From Ramlibacter sp. (GTDB lineage Bacteria; Pseudomonadota; Gammaproteobacteria; Burkholderiales; Burkholderiaceae), in assembly GCA_014376915.1 (NCBI GenBank), contig JACMQP010000016.1, positions 1 to 9,604 on the forward strand: a stretch of 9,604 nt of DNA, written 5' to 3'. Below are positions 1 to 6,760 of the stretch, piece by piece. The notes below the pieces were generated by a model. That model was not told the origin of the DNA. It saw only the letters and a program-made list of their open reading frames with translations, and made no database searches. A program made the translations under genes and the position numbers. Position 1 is the first letter of the stretch. Each line of letters starts with the position of its first letter.

Positions 1-1
1 C

Positions 2-691
2 GTCGTCCGCTTCGGTTTCATCAAGGCGATCTTGTTGCCCTTGCCGATGGACACGCTGCTGACGCTGGTCACCGGCCTCGCGGGCGGTCCGCTGCTCACT
101 GACTTTGCAGTCACCGTCAAGCGCACGCTGCAGGCCTTTGCGATCGCAGCCGTGATCGGCATGCCGCTGGGCGTGGTGCTGGGCAGCAATGAAAAGGCCT
201 ACCGCAGCGTCGAATTCCTGGTCGACTTCTTCCGCTCGACTCCAGCTTCGGCGCTGATCCCTCTGTTCCTGATGGTGTTCGGGGTATCGGACATCAACAA
301 GGTGGCCATCGCAGCCTTCGGCGCCTTCTTGATCGTGGTGTTCAACAGCGCCTACGGCGTCATCAACGCGCGCAAGCAGCGCGTGATGGCCGCGAAGGTG
401 ATGGGGGCGTCGCGCTGGCAGATTTTCCGCGGCGTGCTGATCTGGGAAAGCCTGCAGCCCTCGTTCGTGGGTCTGCGCTCGGCGGTGTCGATGTCCCTGG
501 TCATCGTGATCGTGGCCGAGATGTTCATCGGCTCCGAGAATGGCCTGGGCCACCGCATCATCGATGCGCAGCAAGTGCTCAACGTCAAGAGCATGTACGC
601 GGCCATCCTGGCGGCCGGCGCGCTGGGCTATGCGCTCAATGTGCTGTTCCTGCTGGCGGAGCGCCGGATCGTGCACTGGAGTGGACGATGA
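2..691 (+). CDS. NitT/TauT-family ABC transporter permease (5' partial)
   Basis: Inner-membrane permease of an ABC importer in the nitrate/taurine/sulfonate class (SsuC/TauC/NrtB-like, BPD_transp_1 domain). The frame is open to the left edge, so the true start lies upstream; an internal TTG at 32 is not a credible start. About 229 residues are visible, against a usual 250-280, so mainly the N-terminal membrane segment is missing. The visible part has several hydrophobic helices, a conserved FRSTPASALIPL segment, and the cytoplasmic EAA coupling loop (AAKVMGASRWQIFRGV, about nt 389-436) that contacts the ATPase. The stop overlaps the next start as ATGA, so it is probably co-translated with the ATPase. 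No binding protein for this system is in the window; it is expected upstream. The substrate cannot be read from the permease. The adjacent ureide hydrolases suggest a small urea derivative or related anion (inference). Confidence 0.9.
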   Translation, partial: VVRFGFIKAILLPLPMDTLLTLVTGLAGGPLLTDFAVTVKRTLQAFAIAAVIGMPLGVVLGSNEKAYRSVEFLVDFFRSTPASALIPLFLMVFGVSDINKVAIAAFGAFLIVVFNSAYGVINARKQRVMAAKVMGASRWQIFRGVLIWESLQPSFVGLRSAVSMSLVIVIVAEMFIGSENGLGHRIIDAQQVLNVKSMYAAILAAGALGYALNVLFLLAERRIVHWSGR

Positions 692-1509
692 GCGCCGTCC
701 TCCACGCGCCGGTGTTCGCCGATGTTCCGGTGCCGCCCTTCAAACCCGGACCGGCCGGCACCGAAATCACGATCCGCGGCCTGACCAAGTACTTCGCCGG
801 CTGGCCGCTGTACGAGAACTTCGACCTCGACATCCCCAAGCACAAGATCGTCTCCGTGTTCGGGCCCAACGGCTGCGGCAAGTCGACGCTGATCAACATG
901 ATCGCCGGCCTGGTGCCGATCGACGCTGGCGAGATCCTGTTCGACGGCAAGACGCTCAAGGACACCAAGATCGGCTACGTCTTCCAGAATTACCGGGAGG
1001 CGCTGTTTCCCTGGATGCGGACCATCGACAACATCGCCTATCCGCTCAAGCTGGAAGGCCGCTCTAAGGCCGAAGTCGATCGCCGCATGGCCGAACTGGT
1101 GGCGTCGTTCGATGTGAAATTCGACCTGCGGCGCTACCCCTACGAATTGTCCGGCGGCCAGCAGCAGACGGCGTCGATCATGCGGGCACTGGCTCCCAAG
1201 CCCGAGGTACTGTTCCTGGACGAGCCGTTCTCGGCGCTCGATTTCGAGATGACGCTGTTCATCCGGGAAAAGCTGCAGGAAGTGTTCATGCAGACCGGCA
1301 CCACCATGCTGCTGGTGTCGCACGACCTGGAAGAAGCGGTGTACCTGGCTGACCAGGTGCTGTTGCTGACCAAGCGGCCGACCCGCATCGCCGAGATCCT
1401 GCCCTACGGCGACGCCCGGCCGCGCACGGTGGAGACGTTGTCGGAGCCGAGCTTCATCGCCACCAAGAAGCGCAGCCTGGAGATCTTCCAGCGCGAAGTG
1501 CGGCGCTGA
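688..1509 (+). CDS. NitT/TauT-family ABC transporter ATP-binding protein
   Basis: Cytoplasmic ATPase that energises the adjoining permease; 273 residues, usual for SsuB/TauB/NrtD-type subunits. Walker A is GPNGCGKST at residues 59-67, the Q-loop Gln is at 100, the signature LSGGQ at 154-158, Walker B VLFLDEP at 174-180, the D-loop SALD at 182-185 and the switch His at 212, so the site is complete. The core domain begins near residue 27 (ITIRGLTKYF), leaving a proline-rich N-terminal extension of about 25 residues. The ATG at 688 overlaps the permease stop (ATGA) and has TGGAG at 677-681, six bases upstream, which supports this start. The C-terminal part (about 235-273) is the usual short tail of the family. 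The link to the downstream atzG-E-H genes is by co-orientation and a 37-base gap. The transported compound is unknown. Confidence 0.94.
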   Translation: MSAVLHAPVFADVPVPPFKPGPAGTEITIRGLTKYFAGWPLYENFDLDIPKHKIVSVFGPNGCGKSTLINMIAGLVPIDAGEILFDGKTLKDTKIGYVFQNYREALFPWMRTIDNIAYPLKLEGRSKAEVDRRMAELVASFDVKFDLRRYPYELSGGQQQTASIMRALAPKPEVLFLDEPFSALDFEMTLFIREKLQEVFMQTGTTMLLVSHDLEEAVYLADQVLLLTKRPTRIAEILPYGDARPRTVETLSEPSFIATKKRSLEIFQREVRR

Positions 1510-1530
1510 CCGGCGCCATCAAGTCCACGC

Positions 1531-1535
1531 GGAGA
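1531..1535 (+). promoter_or_regulatory. Probable ribosome binding site for the AtzG-like gene
   Basis: GGAGA lies 11 bases before the ATG at 1547, a somewhat long spacing. It is the only purine-rich match in the 37-base gap after the ATPase gene and supports that start. No promoter or terminator is evident in the gap, so the AtzG-like gene is probably transcribed with the transporter genes upstream. Confidence 0.5.
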
Positions 1536-1546
1536 CAGCAAACCCC

Positions 1547-1768
1547 ATGAGCGAAGAACAGCTTCTCGACTACGTCAGGACCTCGGCCGTGGTGCTGGGG
1601 ATCAGCATCGACGACGACCAGGCCCGGCGGGTTGCGATTCACCTGGGTCGCACTGCGGCGATGGCGCAGCAACTGGAACAGGCCGGCCTGGACGTGGCCG
1701 ACGAGCCGGCCGAGATCTACTGCCCGCTGCCGTTCCCATCCCCTCCGGGCGCGGGCCAGCAACGATGA
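1547..1768 (+). CDS. atzG: AtzG-like small subunit (DUF4089 family) of an amidase complex
   Basis: Small 73-residue protein of the AtzG-like/DUF4089 family, related to HpxX. AtzG is a GatC-like partner that binds and stabilises the amidase AtzE in the 1-carboxybiuret hydrolase complex of Pseudomonas sp. ADP (family knowledge). The sequence shows the expected two-helix core, SEEQLLDYVRTSAVVLGI followed by QARRVAIHLGRTAAMAQQLEQ. It then has a proline-rich C-terminal tail (EIYCPLPFPSPP, from about residue 56) that resembles the extended arm by which GatC-type subunits wrap around their amidase. Its stop overlaps the start of the AtzE-like gene as ATGA, as expected for subunits made in fixed ratio. 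No catalytic residues are expected. HpxX of oxalurate catabolism is an equally plausible relative; the choice depends on the substrate of the partner amidase. Confidence 0.85.
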   Translation: MSEEQLLDYVRTSAVVLGISIDDDQARRVAIHLGRTAAMAQQLEQAGLDVADEPAEIYCPLPFPSPPGAGQQR

Positions 1769-3162
1769 GGCACGTGGCAGCCCCAGGCCTGGAGACACTC
1801 CGTGCGATCGGCAGTGGCGAATTGAGTGCGGCGCAGGCGCTGCAGGCCGCGATCGACCGCATCGAGGAAACCGACGGCCGGGTCAATGCCTTCACCGGCA
1901 AAAGCCTGGCGCGAGCGCGTAGCGAGGCCGCCGGCGTCGACGGAAAGCGCCACCGGGGAGAGGCCCTGCCGCCGCTGGCGGGGCTGCCGTACGCCGTGAA
2001 GAACCTGTTCGACATCGAAGGCGAGGTGACGCTGGCTGGATCGATCATCAACCGAAGCCATCCGCCGGCCGCTGCCGACGCGTTCCTGGTGCAGCGGCTG
2101 AAGGCCAACGGCGCGGTGCTGGTCGGCTCGCTCAACATGGACGAGTACGCCTACGGATTCACCTGCGAGAACACCCACTACGGGCCGTGCCACAACCCGC
2201 ATGATCTGGCGCGCATCAGTGGCGGCTCTTCCGGCGGTTCGGGCGCCGCCGTCGCCGCAGGCCAGGTTGCGCTGGCGCTCGGCTCCGACACCAACGGCTC
2301 GATCCGCGTGCCGGCCTCGCTGTGCGGGGTCTGGGGGCTCAAGCCCACGTTCGGGCGGTTGTCGCGCCGCGGCAGCTACCCGTTCGTGCACAGCCTGGAC
2401 CACCTCGGACCGCTGGCGGACAGCGTCGAGCTGCTGGCGCTGGCATATGACGCATTGCAGGCGCCCGACGCACTCGATCCTGGCTGCCATGCGCAGTTCG
2501 TCCAGCCTGTCGCGTCGTCACTCGCGCGAGGCGTTCAGGGTCTTCGAATCGGTGTGCTGGGAGGTTATTTCCATGACCACGCCACGTCGCCTGCCCGCGC
2601 GGCGGTGGCTGCCGCCGCAGCAGCTCTCGGCGCGACGCAGCCGGTGGACTGGCCCGATACCGCGCTGGCGCGCGCCGCCGCCTTCATCACCGGCGCCAGC
2701 GAAGGAGGCACGTTGCACCTGGCTGACCTGCGCACGCGCGTCCAGGAGTTCGAGCCGCTGTCGGTGGATCGCTTCATCGCCGGCGCGCTGCAGCCCGGCG
2801 CCTGGTATGTCCAGGCGCAGCGCTTTCGCCGCATCTACCGCGAAAAGGTCAATGCTTTGTTCAAGGACTGGGACCTGCTCCTGGCGCCGGCCACGCCGGT
2901 CAGCGCGCCGGTGATCGGCACGGAATGGCTGGACATCGACGGCAAGCAGCTTCCCTGCCGCGCCGCGGTGGGGTTGCTGACCCAACCCATCTCGTTCGCC
3001 GGCTGTCCGGTGGCCGTGGCGCCGCTCTGGCCGCAGGACAGCGGCGGCATGCCGGTCGGCGTGCAGCTGATCGCCGCGCCTTGGCGCGAAGACCTCTGCC
3101 TGCGCGCCGGCTGGACGCTGTCGCAGGCCGGCATTGCCCACACCAGGAAAACCGCGCTGTGA
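1765..3162 (+). CDS. atzE: AtzE-like amidase-signature hydrolase (1-carboxybiuret hydrolase / HpxY family)
   Basis: Cytoplasmic amidase-signature enzyme of 465 residues, close to the AtzE length. AtzE, with AtzG, hydrolyses a terminal amide of 1-carboxybiuret, releasing ammonia and giving 1,3-dicarboxyurea (family knowledge). The catalytic Ser-cisSer-Lys triad is readable: Lys79 in [10 protein letters not shown], Ser155 in [10 protein letters not shown], and the nucleophile Ser179 in [11 protein letters not shown]. The following [17 protein letters not shown] stretch is typical of the family. The C-terminal half ([12 protein letters not shown], then the [14 protein letters not shown] and MPVGVQLI motifs) is complete, so the gene looks intact. 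The start at 1765 overlaps the AtzG stop and the stop overlaps the AtzH-like start, making a three-gene translationally coupled unit. Its ribosome binding site is weak, which fits coupling. It is also homologous to HpxY of the oxalurate pathway and to GatA. GatA is unlikely because gatB is absent and the neighbours are AtzG and AtzH. Confidence 0.88.
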   Translation: MRHVAAPGLETLRAIGSGELSAAQALQAAIDRIEETDGRVNAFTGKSLARARSEAAGVDGKRHRGEALPPLAGLPYAVKNLFDIEGEVTLAGSIINRSHPPAAADAFLVQRLKANGAVLVGSLNMDEYAYGFTCENTHYGPCHNPHDLARISGGSSGGSGAAVAAGQVALALGSDTNGSIRVPASLCGVWGLKPTFGRLSRRGSYPFVHSLDHLGPLADSVELLALAYDALQAPDALDPGCHAQFVQPVASSLARGVQGLRIGVLGGYFHDHATSPARAAVAAAAAALGATQPVDWPDTALARAAAFITGASEGGTLHLADLRTRVQEFEPLSVDRFIAGALQPGAWYVQAQRFRRIYREKVNALFKDWDLLLAPATPVSAPVIGTEWLDIDGKQLPCRAAVGLLTQPISFAGCPVAVAPLWPQDSGGMPVGVQLIAAPWREDLCLRAGWTLSQAGIAHTRKTAL

Positions 3163-3533
3163 TGGAAATCAACCTTCCCGACGTGCTGGCCGAAGTCACG
3201 GCCGTGTTCGACCGCTACGAACGGGCGCTGGTCAGCAACGACGTCGCTGTCCTCGACGAGCTGTTCTGGGACAGCCCGCACACCCTGCGCTACGGCGTGG
3301 GCGAGAACCTGCTCGGCTCCGACGCGATCCGCGCTTTCCGGGCTGCGCGTCCTGCCCAGGGACTTCAGCGAACGCTGCAGCGCACCGTGATCACCAGTTA
3401 CGGCCGTGACTTCGCCACCGCCAACACCGAATTCCTGCGCACCGGCAGCCCGGCCGGCCGGCAAAGCCAGACCTGGCTGCGCACCCCGCAGGGCTGGCGC
3501 GTCGTCAGCGCCCACGTGAGCCTCATCGCCTGA
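3162..3533 (+). CDS. atzH: AtzH-like NTF2-fold decarboxylating amidohydrolase (DUF3225 / HpxZ family)
   Basis: Protein of 123 residues in the AtzH-like (DUF3225) family, a SnoaL/NTF2-type fold. AtzH of Pseudomonas sp. ADP converts 1,3-dicarboxyurea, the AtzE product, to allophanate; the homologue HpxZ sits in the oxalurate gene cluster (family knowledge). The sequence contains the conserved [20 protein letters not shown] and HTLRYGVGE segments and a C-terminal [17 protein letters not shown] strand pair. Tyr19 and Arg43 have the same 24-residue spacing as the Tyr22 and Arg46 I recall being proposed as catalytic in AtzH. The ATG at 3162 overlaps the upstream TGA (TGATG), and the length from here matches the family. 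The longer open frame upstream, back to about 2925, is just read-through inside atzE. Together with the two previous genes it forms a complete AtzG-E-H set. Confidence 0.86.
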   Translation: MEINLPDVLAEVTAVFDRYERALVSNDVAVLDELFWDSPHTLRYGVGENLLGSDAIRAFRAARPAQGLQRTLQRTVITSYGRDFATANTEFLRTGSPAGRQSQTWLRTPQGWRVVSAHVSLIA

Positions 3534-3585
3534 ATCCCCTGCATTCCGCTGTCGTCTTTCTCTCAACCTGTCCTGGAGCATCGTC
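3534..3585 (+). other. Short intergenic gap before the BMP-type transporter genes
   Basis: This 52-base gap is the longest in the window. It is pyrimidine-rich (a CTTTCTCTC run near 3556-3564) and contains TGGAG at 3574-3578, seven bases before the ATG at 3586, which serves as the ribosome binding site. I see no inverted repeat strong enough for a terminator and no clear -35/-10 pair. A weak internal promoter cannot be excluded. Confidence 0.5.
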
Positions 3586-4701
3586 ATGACTCAATTCAAT
3601 CGCCGCGAATCCCTGAAACAACTCGCCGCTCTCGGCGCCGCCGGCACGCTGGGCGCGTTCAGCGAACTGGCCTTCGCGCAAAAGCCGATCACCGTCGGCG
3701 TGATTTATGTCGGCCCCCGCGACGACTACGGCTACAACCAGGCCCAGGCCGAGGCCGCCACGGCGCTCAAGAAGATGGCCGGTGTAAAAGTGATTGAGGA
3801 AGAGAACGTGCCCGAAACCGCGGCGGTGCAGAAGGCCATGACCGGCATGGTCGCGCAAGACGGCGCGACGCTGGTCTTCCCTACGTCGTACGGCTACTTC
3901 GATCCGCACATCCTGGCGGTGGCGCCCAAGTTCCCGGATGTCCGCTTCGCACATTGCGGCGGCCTGTGGACGGAGGGCAAGCACCCGAAGAATGCCGGCA
4001 GTTACTTCGGCTATATCGAAGAGTGCCAGTTCCTCAACGGCGTGATTGCCGGCCACATGAGCAAGAGCGGCAAGATCGGCTTCGTCGCCGCCAAGCCGAT
4101 TCCGCAGGTGCTGCGCAACATCAACGCCTTCACGCTTGGCGCACGCTCGGTCAAGCCCGGCATCACCACCAACGTGATCTTCACCGGCGACTGGTCGATG
4201 CCGGTCAAGGAAGCCGAAGCCACCAACAGCATGGCCGACCAGGGCGTGGACGTGTTCACGATGCATGTGGACGGTCCGAAGGTTGTGGTCGAGACCGCGG
4301 CCAAGCGCGGCAAGATGGTCTGCGGCTACCACGCCAGCCAGGCCAAGCTGGCGCCCAACGCCTACCTGACCGGAGCCGAGTGGAACTGGCTCACGGCGTA
4401 CACCACCTTCCTGGAAGCGGCGCGCAGCGGCAAGCCGCACCCCAACTTCCTGCGCGGCGGCCTGAAGGAAGGCTACGTCAAGATGTCGGCTTACGGTCCG
4501 ATGGTTCCGGACGCGGCGAAAAAGAGCGCCGACGCCACCAAGGCGAAGATGGTCGCCGGCAGCTTCGACATCTTCAAGGGCCCGCTCAAGGACAATAAGG
4601 GCGCCATCATCATTCCGGCCGGAAAGTCGTTCAAGCAGACCGACATCGAGCTGGAGAAGATGAACTACCTGGTCGAAGGCGTGATCGGGTCTGTCGCCTG
4701 A
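3586..4701 (+). CDS. BMP family (PnrA-like) ABC transporter substrate-binding protein
   Basis: Periplasmic binding protein of 371 residues in the BMP/PnrA family, which mostly binds nucleosides and related ring compounds. The N-terminus carries NRRESLKQLAALG, a twin-arginine-like motif before a hydrophobic stretch, and an Ala-Phe-Ala cleavage site at residues 29-31. There is no lipobox cysteine, unlike many Gram-positive and spirochaete BMP lipoproteins. The mature part begins QKPITVGVIYVGPRDDYGYNQ, a first beta strand and ligand-side loop characteristic of the family, and continues with FVAAKPIPQVLRNINAF and CGYHASQAKLAPNAYLTG in the second lobe. The gene is followed five bases later by its permease, and a second permease overlaps that. 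The ATPase probably belonging to this system starts at 8520. The ligand is unknown; neighbouring hydrolases suggest a biuret-like or other urea-derived compound and not a nucleoside (inference). Confidence 0.92.
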   Translation: MTQFNRRESLKQLAALGAAGTLGAFSELAFAQKPITVGVIYVGPRDDYGYNQAQAEAATALKKMAGVKVIEEENVPETAAVQKAMTGMVAQDGATLVFPTSYGYFDPHILAVAPKFPDVRFAHCGGLWTEGKHPKNAGSYFGYIEECQFLNGVIAGHMSKSGKIGFVAAKPIPQVLRNINAFTLGARSVKPGITTNVIFTGDWSMPVKEAEATNSMADQGVDVFTMHVDGPKVVVETAAKRGKMVCGYHASQAKLAPNAYLTGAEWNWLTAYTTFLEAARSGKPHPNFLRGGLKEGYVKMSAYGPMVPDAAKKSADATKAKMVAGSFDIFKGPLKDNKGAIIIPAGKSFKQTDIELEKMNYLVEGVIGSVA

Positions 4702-4706
4702 CGGGC

Positions 4707-5810
4707 ATGCGCAATCTGCTCTGGGAAATCCTGCTGCCGGCCGCGGCCATCGTGGCCGCGCTGCTGCTGTTCGGCGTGTTCGTCTGGTTCGCTGGCGTCA
4801 ACCCGCTACAGGTCTGGCTGCTGCTGTTCAAGGGAGCTTTCGGCGACTGGTATTCCTGGCAGAACACGCTGCAGCGCGCGGCCCCGCTGATGCTCACCGC
4901 CCTGTGCGTCGCGATCCCGATGCGCGCCGGCCTGGTGATCATCGGCGGTGAAGGTGCGCTGGTGCTCGGCGGGCTGGCGAGCGCCGCCCTGGCCCAAGCG
5001 CTGCCACTGCCGGCCAACATGGCCGGCACCGTGCTGGTCTGCACCGCCGCGGCCGTGGCGGGCGCGCTGTGGATCGCGCTCGCCGGCTGGCTGCGCCAGC
5101 ACCGTGGCATCAACGAAACCATCAGCAGCCTGCTGCTCGCCTATGTGGCGATCGGCCTGTTCAAGCATCTGGTGGAAGGGCCGCTGCGCGACCCTTCCAG
5201 CCTCAACAAGCCATCGACCCACGCGCTGGAGGAAGGCATTCGCATCGGCGGCATCGGCGGCTCCGACGTTCACTGGGGACTGGTGCTCGGCGTCGTCGCC
5301 TGCCTTGCGGCGGGGCTGTGGCTGCGCATCACGCGGTCCGGATTTTCCGTGCGGATTGTCGGCGGCAACCCGCGTGCCGCGCAACTGGTTGGACTGCCGG
5401 CGTCGCATCTGATCCTGCTGGCCTGTGCGCTGGGCGGGGCCGCTGCGGGGCTGGCCGGCGCGGTGGAGGTGGCCGCGGTCCACACCAGCGCCAACGCATC
5501 GCTGATTGCCGGCTACGGCTACGCCGGAATCCTGGTGGCTTTCATCGCGCGGCACAACCCGGTGGCCATCATCCCCGTCGCGATCCTGTTCGGCGGATTC
5601 GGCGCTGCCGGCAGCCTGCTGCAACGGCGGCTTGGCCTGCCCGATGCATCGGTCCAGGTGCTGCAGGGCATCGCTTTCGTGCTGATCCTGGCCAGCGAGT
5701 CGCTGCGGGATGTGGACTGGAAGACGCTGTGGCTACGGATCGTCCGTTCGGCGCAGACGCCGTCGGGCTTGAGCCCGGCGCAAGTGGCGATGGAGGACAA
5801 GATCGCATGA
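4707..5810 (+). CDS. BMP-type ABC transporter permease 1 (BPD_transp_2)
   Basis: Inner-membrane permease of 367 residues, one of a heterodimeric pair resembling NupP/YufP and BmpD-type subunits. Hydrophobic segments lie at about residues 8-29, 58-75, 80-100, 105-127, 137-153, 190-207, 236-256, 270-300 and 316-331. Recognisable family motifs are GINETISSLLLAYVA (134-148), the cytoplasmic RSGFSVRIVGGNPRAAQLVG (210-229), and GYGYAGILVAFIARHNPVAI (269-288). The start lies five bases after the binding-protein stop; its ribosome binding site is weak, suggesting coupled translation. The last codons overlap the next permease start as ATGA. The C-terminal tail after about residue 335 is hydrophilic and carries no recognisable motif. 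Confidence 0.92.
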   Translation: MRNLLWEILLPAAAIVAALLLFGVFVWFAGVNPLQVWLLLFKGAFGDWYSWQNTLQRAAPLMLTALCVAIPMRAGLVIIGGEGALVLGGLASAALAQALPLPANMAGTVLVCTAAAVAGALWIALAGWLRQHRGINETISSLLLAYVAIGLFKHLVEGPLRDPSSLNKPSTHALEEGIRIGGIGGSDVHWGLVLGVVACLAAGLWLRITRSGFSVRIVGGNPRAAQLVGLPASHLILLACALGGAAAGLAGAVEVAAVHTSANASLIAGYGYAGILVAFIARHNPVAIIPVAILFGGFGAAGSLLQRRLGLPDASVQVLQGIAFVLILASESLRDVDWKTLWLRIVRSAQTPSGLSPAQVAMEDKIA

Positions 5811-6727
5811 CCGCGGACCAGGCTCTGATCTTCCTCGCCGGCATCGTCGGCGGAGCGCTGCGGGTCGGCGCGCCGTTCCTGTTCGTCAGCCTCGGCGAGT
5901 GCCTCACCGAGAAGTCGGGCCGGATCAACCTCGGGCTGGAAGGCGTGCTGGTGCTGTCCGCGATGTCGGCCTTCGGTGCCTCGTACCTCAGTGGTTCGCC
6001 GTGGACCGGCGTCCTGGCCGCAGCGCTCACCGGCGGCTTGCTTGCAGCCCTGCACGGCGTGCTGTGCTCGATGCCGCGCGTGAACGACGTGGCCACCGGC
6101 ATCGCACTCATGCTGCTCGGTACCGGGCTGGCCTTCTACCTGGGCAAGCCGCTGATCCAGCCGCAGGCGCCGCAGCTGCCCTTCATCGCGCTGGGCAACT
6201 GGAGCGATTCGGCTGCTGTGCGCTCGGCGCTACAGGTCAATCCGCTGGTGCCGATCGGGATCGCGCTGGCGCTCGCGCTCTGGTGGGCCTTCGCCAACAC
6301 GCGCGCCGGCCTGCTGGTGCGTATGGCCGGCGACTCGGCCAATGCGACGCGCGCGCTCGGCTACTCGGTCTCCGGCATCCGCATCGCATCGACGGCGGCC
6401 GGCGGCATGATCGCGGGCCTCGGCGGCGCCTGCCTGACGCTGTTCTATCCCGGCAGCTGGAACGAAGGCGTCTCCAGCGGCCAGGGCCTGATCGCGGTGG
6501 CCCTTGTCATCTTCGCCCGCTGGAGCCCGCTGCGCTGCGTCGGCGCGGCGCTGCTGTTCGGCGGCGCCGGCGCGATCGGCCCGGCCCTGCAGTCGGTCGG
6601 CATCGGGTGGGGCTACCACCTCTTCAACATCGTTCCCTATGTGCTCACCCTGCTGATCCTGGTGATCACCTGCCGCCCCGGCAGCGTGGTCAGCGGCAGC
6701 CCGGGCGAGCTTGGAAGCAAGCAATGA
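5807..6727 (+). CDS. BMP-type ABC transporter permease 2 (BPD_transp_2)
   Basis: Second permease of the pair, 306 residues, NupQ/YufQ-like. The motif SGRINLGLEGVLVLSA (residues 37-52) is diagnostic for this subunit; RVNDVATGIALMLLGTGL (91-108) and the cytoplasmic TRAGLLVRMAGDSANATRAL (165-184) follow the usual order. Most of the remainder is membrane helices ending near residue 288. The reading frame is open far upstream, but the correct start is the ATG at 5807: it overlaps the previous stop, has GGAGG at 5792-5796 ten bases upstream, and gives the usual family length. With the previous gene it should form the heterodimeric channel of the importer whose binding protein is at 3586. Confidence 0.92.
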   Translation: MTADQALIFLAGIVGGALRVGAPFLFVSLGECLTEKSGRINLGLEGVLVLSAMSAFGASYLSGSPWTGVLAAALTGGLLAALHGVLCSMPRVNDVATGIALMLLGTGLAFYLGKPLIQPQAPQLPFIALGNWSDSAAVRSALQVNPLVPIGIALALALWWAFANTRAGLLVRMAGDSANATRALGYSVSGIRIASTAAGGMIAGLGGACLTLFYPGSWNEGVSSGQGLIAVALVIFARWSPLRCVGAALLFGGAGAIGPALQSVGIGWGYHLFNIVPYVLTLLILVITCRPGSVVSGSPGELGSKQ

Positions 6728-6728
6728 A

Positions 6729-6743
6729 TCGTCCTACGGACGA
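6729..6743 (+). other. Small perfect hairpin between permease 2 and the formamidase gene
   Basis: TCGTCC and GGACGA are exact reverse complements separated by the three-base loop TAC. The hairpin sits two bases after the permease stop and five bases before the strong ribosome binding site of the formamidase gene. It has no U-run, so it is not a standard intrinsic terminator. It could be an mRNA processing or stability element, or chance; a six-base stem is short. Confidence 0.35.
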
Positions 6744-6748
6744 CTGAG

Positions 6749-6754
6749 AAGGAG
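6749..6754 (+). promoter_or_regulatory. Strong ribosome binding site of the formamidase gene
   Basis: AAGGAG lies six bases before the ATG at 6761. It is the best Shine-Dalgarno match in the window; most other genes here start at overlapping stops with weaker sites. It suggests that the formamidase is translated independently and at a higher rate than the permeases, and it fixes its start. Confidence 0.8.
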
Positions 6755-6760
6755 CAAGTC

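Noticed and set aside
1502..1517. Inverted repeat GGCGC/GCGCC around the ATPase gene stop, considered as a terminator
   Set aside because: The stem is only five bases with no following T-run, and such repeats are frequent by chance in GC-rich DNA.
1765..3162. GatA (glutamyl-tRNA amidotransferase subunit A) identity for the amidase
   Set aside because: The Ser-cisSer-Lys core is shared, but there is no gatB, the small partner is AtzG/DUF4089-like, and an AtzH-like gene follows directly.
3523..4440. Long open frame on the minus strand opposite the BMP binding protein
   Set aside because: It is a mirror of the strongly G/C-biased codon positions of the real gene. Its translation is rich in Arg, His, Gly and Ala with no recognisable family, while the + strand encodes a complete, well-matched protein.
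4806..5624. Minus-strand open frame opposite permease 1, and similar ones at 628-1323, 1717-2490, 7608-8483 and 8490-9317
   Set aside because: Low-complexity Arg/Gln/His/Ala-rich translations that track the high-GC codon pattern of the overlapping real genes.
5069..5806. Upstream extension of permease 2 inside the permease 1 gene
   Set aside because: The region is merely open in that frame. The family start motif, usual length, GGAGG site and ATGA overlap all place the start at 5807.
6724..6747. Seven-codon open frame (MNRPTDD) overlapping the permease 2 stop
   Set aside because: It could be a leader peptide but is too short to judge, has no enrichment for any amino acid, and lacks its own ribosome binding site.
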